From the NCBI RefSeq assembly GCF_016890225.1, contig NZ_JAFELM010000034.1:1-64000 (forward strand): a stretch of 64,000 nt of DNA, given 5' to 3'. A program made the position numbers and the translations under genes. This document shows positions 58,981 through 64,000 of the stretch, in pieces. This DNA is from Bacillus suaedaesalsae (GTDB taxonomy: Bacteria; Bacillota; Bacilli; Bacillales; SA4). The notes under the pieces were generated by a model, which ran no database searches, was not told where the DNA came from, and was given only the letters and a program-made list of their open reading frames with translations. Positions within the stretch are counted from its first letter, which is position 1. Every line of letters begins with the position of its first letter.

Positions 58981-60411
58981 ATGATGAGTAAAAGAGAAAA
59001 GTTATATATAAATGGTGAATGGATCGAAACAAATGAGTATACTTCACTTTTCTCTCCCTATGACGGAGAAGTATTAGCAGAGATACCTTCAGCCACCAAT
59101 GAACATATAGAGATTGCTGTAAAAGCAGCGAGTGATGCAAAAAACATACTTAAAAAAATGCCAGCTTATGAACGAGCACAAATACTAGAAAAAATGGTTA
59201 AGTTATTTGAGGAACGATTTGAAGAAGCCGCAAAGATCATCGCAACAGAAGCAGCAAAGCCAATCACAACCGCCCGAGCTGAAGTAGCTCGAACGATTCA
59301 GACATACAAATTTGCAGCTGAAGAAGCAAAAAGAATTCATGGTGAAACCATTCCACTAGAAGCTGCGCCAGGCGGAGAAAACAGAATTGCTTACACAGTT
59401 CGAGAGCCATTAGGTGTTATTGCTGCCATCACACCGTTTAACTTTCCGATGAACTTAGTTGCTCATAAAGTAGGTCCAGCTATCGCAACGGGTAACACCG
59501 TTGTGTTAAAGCCTGCTTCACAAACACCACTATCTTCTTTTTTTCTAGCAAAAATTGCAGAAGAAGCGGGATTACCAAAAGGAGCATTAAATGTCGTAAC
59601 AGGAAAAGGTAGTGTGGTGGGAGATGCGCTTGTTACCCATCCGTTAGTCAAAATGGTAACCTTTACGGGAAGTCCTGCAGTTGGTATTTCACTTCGTAAT
59701 AAAGCTGGTTTAAAACGAGTCACGCTTGAACTAGGTTCGAATTCTGCGGTCATTATTGATGAAGGTGTTTCACTAGAGAAAATCATTCCAAGATGTGTGA
59801 CCGGTGCTTTTACCTATCAAGGTCAAGTTTGTATCTCGCTACAAAGAATTTATGTACATGAAAATATATATGACGAGTTTGTAGCTGAATTCATAGAAGG
59901 AACGAAAAAGCTCAAGCTCGGGAATCCACTTGATGAATCAGTAGATTTATCTGCACTCATCACACCAAATGATTGCATCAGAGCGCTTCATTGGATTGAG
60001 GAGGCTTCCAGGCAAGGAGCGAGAGTTGCTACTGGTGGTGAAGCAACTGATAATATGCTGCATCCAACCGTTTTACTAGATGTCCCGGTTCATTCCAAAG
60101 TATCTTGTCAAGAAGTATTCGCACCAATTGTCATGATCAATAAAATACAAAATATAGAAGAAGCGATTGATTATGTAAACGACTCTGAATTCGGTCTTCA
60201 AGCTGGAATCTACACAGAAAACATCCATGTTGCATTAAATGCTGCCGACAAACTACAAGTCGGTGGTGTATTGATTAATGATATCCCAACCTTTAGAGTC
60301 GATCATATGCCATACGGTGGTGTAAAGAACAGCGGCATAGGGCGTGAAGGAATAAAATATGCAATGGAAGAAATGACAGAAATGAAACTAGTCATTTTTA
60401 ATCGAAACTAA
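58981..60411 (+). CDS. NAD(P)-dependent aldehyde dehydrogenase
   Basis: This 476-aa ALDH-superfamily enzyme oxidises an aldehyde to the acid. Catalytic Cys in TYQGQVCISLQRIY, general base Glu in RVTLELGSNSAVII, cofactor loop FTGSPAVGISL and TPFNFPMNLVAHKVGPAIAT. Substrate cannot be told; it looks like the lactaldehyde/GAPN-like branch. ATG 58981 with AGGAGG 7 nt upstream; ATG 58984 also possible. The longer frame from 58933 lacks an SD. A weak AAAAAGG/CCTTTTT hairpin follows. Confidence 0.92.
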   Translation: MMSKREKLYINGEWIETNEYTSLFSPYDGEVLAEIPSATNEHIEIAVKAASDAKNILKKMPAYERAQILEKMVKLFEERFEEAAKIIATEAAKPITTARAEVARTIQTYKFAAEEAKRIHGETIPLEAAPGGENRIAYTVREPLGVIAAITPFNFPMNLVAHKVGPAIATGNTVVLKPASQTPLSSFFLAKIAEEAGLPKGALNVVTGKGSVVGDALVTHPLVKMVTFTGSPAVGISLRNKAGLKRVTLELGSNSAVIIDEGVSLEKIIPRCVTGAFTYQGQVCISLQRIYVHENIYDEFVAEFIEGTKKLKLGNPLDESVDLSALITPNDCIRALHWIEEASRQGARVATGGEATDNMLHPTVLLDVPVHSKVSCQEVFAPIVMINKIQNIEEAIDYVNDSEFGLQAGIYTENIHVALNAADKLQVGGVLINDIPTFRVDHMPYGGVKNSGIGREGIKYAMEEMTEMKLVIFNRN

Positions 60412-60438
60412 AAAAAGGGGAATGTTCATCCTTTTTTC
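60411..60438 (+). terminator. Possible weak terminator of the aldehyde dehydrogenase gene
   Basis: AAAAAAGG/CCTTTTTT pairs around a 10-nt loop. It is AT-rich and weak. Confidence 0.5.
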
Positions 60439-60476
60439 TGTATGATGAAATAAAGAGAAAGAGTAAAAGGATGAAC

Positions 60477-61361
60477 ATGATGACGGAGTTGCAACTTGTT
60501 ACTAATATTAGAGAAATAGACTTATTAAGAAATAGCTTTAATGATTTAGCACAAAAGACCTTCGGAATAAACTTCAAAACGTGGTATGAAAAAGGGTATT
60601 GGACTGATAAATATATTCCATTCTGCTACGTGGAAAATAATAAAGTAGTTGCGAATGTATCCGTGAATTTTATAGACATCATCGTAAATGATGAGAAAAA
60701 AAGAGCAATACAAATAGGGACAGTTATGACAGATTCAGATTACCGAAATCAAGGTTTATCCCGAAAATTGCTGGAAGAAGTTTCAAAAACATACAAAGGT
60801 CAATATGACATTATGTATTTATTTGCCAACGACTCAGTCCTTCAATTTTATCCGAAGTTTGGTTTTGTACCTCGTGAAGAGTACATTTACTTCATGATCT
60901 ATAAAAGAGAAATTCAAAACACAACGAATTTCAAAAAACTAGACGGTACAAACGAAGACGATTTGAATTTTATTTATCAATTTGCATCAAAGCGTCTCTC
61001 AGTGTCTACCACATTTAGTACAACCAATTCAGAAGAATTACTTATGTTTTATTGTGTTTACGTGTTTTCACATGATATTTACTATAGTGAAAGTCAAAAT
61101 GTAATCGTGATTTGTAAACACGAGGATTCAGAGTTGCACATATTTGATTTAATCAGTCATCAAAAAGTAAATATAGAAACAATACTTAGCGAGCTTTCGA
61201 CGTCAGAAACAGAGAAAGTAGTTTTTCATTACACACCTGATTATGAGAATGTAATGCTAGAAAAAACGTTATATATAGGAAGCGAGCAATTATTTGTGAA
61301 GCTGGAGAACGGAACTGTGCTTCCACAAGATTTAAAACATCCACTTACCTCTCAGGCTTAA
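60477..61361 (+). CDS. GNAT-family N-acetyltransferase (two-domain)
   Basis: A 294-aa protein. N-terminal GNAT domain (about 1-150) has acetyl-CoA loop MTDSDYRNQGLSRKLLEEV and FYPKFGFVPREEYIYF. The C-terminal 140 residues look like a second, degenerate GNAT-like or SCP2-like domain, as in Eis-type enzymes; this is tentative. AAAGG lies 6 nt before ATG 60477; ATG 60471 and 60480 are alternatives. Substrate unknown. Confidence 0.82.
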   Translation: MMTELQLVTNIREIDLLRNSFNDLAQKTFGINFKTWYEKGYWTDKYIPFCYVENNKVVANVSVNFIDIIVNDEKKRAIQIGTVMTDSDYRNQGLSRKLLEEVSKTYKGQYDIMYLFANDSVLQFYPKFGFVPREEYIYFMIYKREIQNTTNFKKLDGTNEDDLNFIYQFASKRLSVSTTFSTTNSEELLMFYCVYVFSHDIYYSESQNVIVICKHEDSELHIFDLISHQKVNIETILSELSTSETEKVVFHYTPDYENVMLEKTLYIGSEQLFVKLENGTVLPQDLKHPLTSQA

Positions 61362-61443
61362 ATAGCTAATTATTCTAATTTTATTTGATGGAATGACCTC
61401 AATAATAATTTTTAAATAAAACAGGAAATATTTTTGATTGCCT

Positions 61444-61469
61444 TGTAACATTTTGGTAAAACTCTCGTC
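61444..61469 (+). promoter_or_regulatory. ECF-type promoter of the triple-repeat lipoprotein
   Basis: TGTAAC (61444-61449), exactly 16 nt, CGTC (61466-61469). This agrees with the sigma-X/M/W class of ECF promoters. It lies 38 nt before ATG 61507. Confidence 0.75.
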
Positions 61470-61506
61470 ACATAAGTGTAAAACAAAAAAACATGAGGTG
61501 ACCGAG

Positions 61507-62334
61507 ATGAACACATTAAAAATGTTATCAGTAATATTGTTAGCAGGAAGTTTAGCAGCTTGTGGTACAGCAGTTGCAGATAATACAAACAAAGAAGCTA
61601 CAGGAGAAGTAGTAAATGGATCAGGAGACAGTTCTTCTAAAGAAGTAGATGGAAAAGCAGTAGTAGTGAAAGAGGAAGCAGCATTTGTAGGTCAGATTGA
61701 TACGAATTCAATCGAAGTAAATACAGAAACAGAAACGCTTGTCTTACAAGTTGGAAATGTTACAGATATAGATTGGAACAGCATTGAAAAGAATGCACAT
61801 GTAACAATAGAGTATTACAAAAATAGAGAAGGTCAGGCAATTCTACAAAGCATTGATGTGAAAGAAATAAAGAAGGAACAAAATGGTGAAAACAAAGGGA
61901 CAATGAAAGAAGAAGCTGCATATGTAGGTCAAATTGACTCTAATTCTATTGAAGTGAATACAGAATCTAGAACACTGGCACTTCAAATTGGTGGAGTGAA
62001 AGATGTTAACTGGAGTAAGATAAAGAAGAATGCAGCAGTGGTTGTGGAATATTACCAAAATGAAGAAAATCAGTATATCTTAACAAAAATTATTGTAAAA
62101 GAAGAATCAAAATCAGAAGCAAAGAATAATACAATTCGTGAAGAAGCCGCGTATGTTGGGCAACTAGATTCCAATTCAATTGAAGTAAATACAGAAATGA
62201 AAAAAATGACTTTACGCACAGAGCAAGTAAAAGATGTAAACTGGAGCAAAATCGATAAGAATGCTCATGTTATTGTTGAATATTACAAGAACGATAAAGG
62301 CCAATATGTGTTAACAAAAATTGAAGTAAAATAA
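61507..62334 (+). CDS. Lipoprotein with three tandem 65-75-residue repeats
   Basis: A 275-aa lipoprotein. Lipobox SLAACG (Cys19), a Ser/Gly linker, then three repeats starting near residues 56, 134 and 212: EEAAFVGQIDTNSIEVNTE, EEAAYVGQIDSNSIEVNTE and EEAAYVGQLDSNSIEVNTE. Each continues to a D-(I/V)-(D/N)-W-(N/S)-x-I block, KNA(H/A)V, and EYY(K/Q)N ending in (T/Q)(K/S)I-V-VK. Linkers are Lys/Glu-rich. The repeat looks like a small beta-domain; I do not know the family. GAGGTGACCGAG before ATG 61507. ECF-type promoter upstream suggests envelope-stress control. Confidence 0.85.
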   Translation: MNTLKMLSVILLAGSLAACGTAVADNTNKEATGEVVNGSGDSSSKEVDGKAVVVKEEAAFVGQIDTNSIEVNTETETLVLQVGNVTDIDWNSIEKNAHVTIEYYKNREGQAILQSIDVKEIKKEQNGENKGTMKEEAAYVGQIDSNSIEVNTESRTLALQIGGVKDVNWSKIKKNAAVVVEYYQNEENQYILTKIIVKEESKSEAKNNTIREEAAYVGQLDSNSIEVNTEMKKMTLRTEQVKDVNWSKIDKNAHVIVEYYKNDKGQYVLTKIEVK

Positions 62335-62343
62335 TTGGTACAG

Positions 62344-62393
62344 AAGCTGACTCAAAAGGTCGATGAATGGCGATCTTTTAGGGACAGCTTTTT
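62344..62393 (+). terminator. Terminator hairpin of the lipoprotein gene, left of repeat R5
   Basis: AAGCTGACTCAAAAGGTCG pairs with CGATCTTTTAGGGACAGCTT with few mismatches, then TTTT. It resembles the CTGTCCCAAAAG-type hairpins found on the other side of R5 and near R1/R3. Confidence 0.75.
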
Positions 62394-62460
62394 GTTTTAT
62401 CTCTTATTTTCTAATAATACGTGTATCTTGTGGTGATTTACAATCTACTACATAGTGTAA

Positions 62461-62584
62461 TGAAGCGTAAGACACTTAACTCCTCCGGGAGATAGAGAAA
62501 ACGACTCTGGCCCCGCAGGCGAAGACGAGGAGGCTCGACTTTCTCCCCGCGGTATCCGGCAAGTGTCTGGAGCGGAATGGAACG
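62461..62584 (-). repeat. Dispersed GC-rich palindromic repeat, copy R5
   Basis: GAAGCGTAAGACACTTAACT, CTCCTCCGGGAG, CCCCGCAGGCGAAG, GAGGAGGCTCGAC and CTCCCCGCGG. Arms AGACACTT/AAGTGTCT are complementary. It is the most diverged copy (GCGGTATCCGGC in place of GCGGAAAGC). The shared flank TGAAGCGTAAG also occurs at R4. Confidence 0.82.
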
Positions 62585-62630
62585 GACATCATTTTAAAAT
62601 TAACAATTTATTATCTAATAGAAATAAAAC

Positions 62631-62679
62631 GAGGCTGCCTCAAAGTAACGATTCTGACTTTTGGGACGCCTCTGTTTTT
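62631..62679 (+). repeat. GAGGCTG-type hairpin right of repeat R5
   Basis: GAGGCTGCCTCAAAGT pairs with ACTTTTGGGACGCCTC, then a T-run. It has terminator form but no gene directly upstream, so it likely belongs to the repeat complex. Confidence 0.7.
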
Positions 62680-62689
62680 ATAATATCTC

Positions 62690-62711
62690 ATAAACTGACT
62701 AGATAGTTTAT
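62690..62711. promoter_or_regulatory. Palindromic operator candidate upstream of tetR
   Basis: ATAAACT-GACTAGAT-AGTTTAT is a 7-bp perfect inverted repeat with an 8-nt centre, 55 nt before the TetR start. Autoregulation is inferred. It shares AAACTGAC with the operator at 3960-4006. Confidence 0.5.
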
Positions 62712-62765
62712 TAAGTAAATGTTATAGTTTTAATTATATTAAGGATGAAACAAAGGAGGGATAAG

Positions 62766-63377
62766 ATGCCGCCAGTAGTTTCTGATGAGTATCGTGCAAG
62801 AAAACGAAGTGAAATTATTGAACATGCATTAATCTGTTTTGCTGAAAAAGGATTTCAGGCTGCAACGATTGATGATATTGTAAAGCACTCAAAGATTAGT
62901 AAAGGCTCTATTTATACATACTTTAAAAGTAAAGAAGAAATTTATATCGCCTTAATGAATGAAAAAACGGTCTCTAGTACAGAAAGATTGATAGAAGAAT
63001 TAACAAAATACGATAATGCGATAGAAAAGATCTCCTTTATATTTGATGTGTACAAAATGCAAGCAGGTCGTGGAACATGGATGGATACAGTGAAGGTACA
63101 TACCGAGTTTTATCTTCATGCTTCTAGAGATCCAGAATTAAGACAGCTGCTAATTGACCGGGCGGAAACTTATTACAATAGCGTCATCATCAACATTATT
63201 GAAGAAGGAAAGAAGACAGGTGAGATTACATCAAAATCAAATCCTGATGTTTTGGCTAGGTTATTCTGGAGTATTATAAACGGCGTTGGTTTTCAATACT
63301 CTGCCTTAGAAGAACAGTATCCATACGAGGAAGTTATAGAAGAAGCGAAAGAGATGTTCATCGCTTCCTTAAAGTAA
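62766..63377 (+). CDS. TetR/AcrR-family transcriptional regulator
   Basis: This 203-aa TetR-type regulator has HTH residues about 10-56: ICFAEKGFQAATIDDIVKHS and ISKGSIYTYFKSKEEIY. The C-terminal helical domain is of the fatty-acid/multidrug regulator type, ligand unknown. GGAGGGATAAG before ATG 62766 fixes the start. No adjacent transporter is seen in the window. A short terminator follows. Confidence 0.9.
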   Translation: MPPVVSDEYRARKRSEIIEHALICFAEKGFQAATIDDIVKHSKISKGSIYTYFKSKEEIYIALMNEKTVSSTERLIEELTKYDNAIEKISFIFDVYKMQAGRGTWMDTVKVHTEFYLHASRDPELRQLLIDRAETYYNSVIINIIEEGKKTGEITSKSNPDVLARLFWSIINGVGFQYSALEEQYPYEEVIEEAKEMFIASLK

Positions 63378-63400
63378 GAGAGCCGATGGGCTTTCTTTTT
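63376..63400 (+). terminator. Intrinsic terminator of tetR
   Basis: AAGAGAGCC/GGCTTTCTT stem with GATG loop and T-run (one mismatch). Confidence 0.75.
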
Positions 63401-63585
63401 TTATGACATTTAAAAATATTGAAAATAGTACCATGCCAAAAAACAGGAATTTACCAGCTTCTATAGGATTGTACTAGCCGATTGTCTAACTATGTTACAC
63501 GACCGGTTTCATACTCTCGGGGCGAGGTAGGCCACAATTGTTTTTTTAAAATTGAAGGGGTTTATCAGACTTTTCACACAATCAA

Positions 63586-63614
63586 TTGACAGAACATGGA
63601 ATTTGCTATACATT
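63586..63614 (+). promoter_or_regulatory. Sigma-A-like promoter before the 29-aa frame
   Basis: TTGACA (63586-63591) is followed by TATACATT; taking TACATT (63609-63614) as -10 gives a 17-nt spacer. It lies 42 nt before ATG 63656. Confidence 0.6.
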
Positions 63615-63655
63615 TAAACTGTGTAGTCGGTTTTTATTCGAAAGAGGGATTTATA

Positions 63656-63745
63656 ATGAATACGTTAATGTATAGATTATTAGATAAACAGGAAGTACTC
63701 GAATTTGTGAAGAATACAATGGAACAATCAAATCCCCCATATTAG
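63656..63745 (+). CDS. Small peptide, 29 aa, unknown
   Basis: A 29-codon frame encoding MNTLMYRLLDKQEVLEFVKN followed by TMEQSNPPY. AAAGAGGGA lies 6 nt before the ATG and a good TTGACA promoter lies upstream. It is hydrophilic with an amphipathic helix and no signal. I recognise no family. It could be a short independent gene or a leader for the MBL gene 53 nt downstream. Confidence 0.5.
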   Translation: MNTLMYRLLDKQEVLEFVKNTMEQSNPPY

Positions 63746-63798
63746 TATTCATTTATTTTTATATAATGGTATAACAACTATTCGCGATAGGAGCAAAA

Positions 63799-64000
63799 AT
63801 GATGAACGATCGGATTGAAACACCATTTTTCATTCTTCAAAAAATCAGTAACGGAGTATATGCTGCGATTGCAAAAAAAGGAGAAGGAGCATGGAGTAAT
63901 TCAGGGTTTGTCGATTTAGGAACAGAGTTAGTAGTATTTGATTCTTTTTCTACTCCTGCTGCTGCCCGAGAACTAAGGAACATTGCAGAAGAAATGACAG
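63799..64000 (+). CDS. MBL-fold metallo-hydrolase, 5' part only
   Basis: The first 67 residues of a protein that runs off the window: MMNDRIETPFFILQKISNGV, then YAAIAKKGEGAWSNSGFVD and LGTELVVFDSFSTPAAAREL. This is the N-terminal strand pattern of metallo-beta-lactamase-fold hydrolases before the HxHxDH zinc motif, which would lie beyond base 64000. AGGAGC before ATG 63799 (or 63802). The family call is likely but incomplete. Confidence 0.65.
   Translation, partial: MMNDRIETPFFILQKISNGVYAAIAKKGEGAWSNSGFVDLGTELVVFDSFSTPAAARELRNIAEEMT

Noticed and set aside
1-64000. CRISPR array, tRNA or rRNA genes, prophage or restriction-defence locus
   Set aside because: No regularly spaced perfect repeats with spacers, no cloverleaf or rRNA sequence, and no phage structural or restriction genes were recognised.

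Overview
This 64 kb window is chromosomal DNA of an aerobic, endospore-forming member of the Bacillaceae. It is low in GC and has strong AGGAGG-type ribosome binding sites, many GTG and TTG starts, and several sporulation genes (yunB, lytH, yutC, yutH, katX-like, kapB, sspH). From about 12 to 36 kb and from 48 to 59 kb the gene order follows the Bacillus subtilis yunB-lytH-lipA-yut-yui and yug blocks, with lineage-specific insertions between them. Gene names taken from B. subtilis rest on my recognition of the proteins and of this order; no search was run.

Layout. 1-1395: the end of an IS3-family (IS150-like) element on the minus strand, cut by the window edge. 1.5-12 kb: accessory metabolism and stress genes. 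These are a flavodoxin-like protein, a self-regulated MFS exporter/TetR pair with a striking double operator, yunB, a DDAH-like amidohydrolase, a Nudix protein, a small operon behind a perfect sigma-W-type promoter, a KatX-like catalase, and an NSS amino-acid transporter with its tiny MetS subunit. 12-36 kb: the conserved lytH-lipA-yut-yui block, covering spore lysis enzyme, lipoate, Fe-S carriers, dapF, type II NADH dehydrogenases, leucyl aminopeptidase and transporters. 36-48 kb: a more variable region with a guanidine-I riboswitch and gdnCD exporter, three paralogous CBO0543-type membrane proteins, fosB, a GNAT-YunG fusion, a thioredoxin-reductase-like protein without its CxxC, an MFS exporter, kapB, a lipoprotein cyclophilin and a lipoprotein Cu/Zn SOD. 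48-59 kb: yugE/F, an ECF sigma/anti-sigma pair, yugI-yuzA-yugJ-pgi-yugN-yugO-mstX, sspH and yuxH/pdeH. 59-64 kb: an aldehyde dehydrogenase, a GNAT enzyme, a triple-repeat lipoprotein behind an ECF-type promoter, a TetR regulator and the start of an MBL-fold hydrolase.

How the parts connect. Three ECF-type promoters (near 6943, 49380 and 61444) and an ECF sigma/anti-sigma pair suggest a cell-envelope stress regulon represented several times in the window. Redox control is visible as a Rex-type operator in front of the type II NADH dehydrogenase. Guanidine export is controlled by a textbook riboswitch with an overlapping terminator. Two EAL proteins point to cyclic-di-GMP turnover. Most gene ends carry clear intrinsic terminators, many of them shared by convergent genes.

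Non-coding structure. Five copies of a roughly 110-125 bp GC-rich, internally palindromic repeat sit in intergenic gaps (two in one orientation, three in the other), and three of them are linked with GAGGCTGGGAC-type hairpins. Other unexplained signals are a pair of AGGAA-loop hairpins with an alternative pairing ahead of yuzD, a five-unit degenerate 21-bp repeat ahead of yuiF, and one or two genes that appear to start at CTG.
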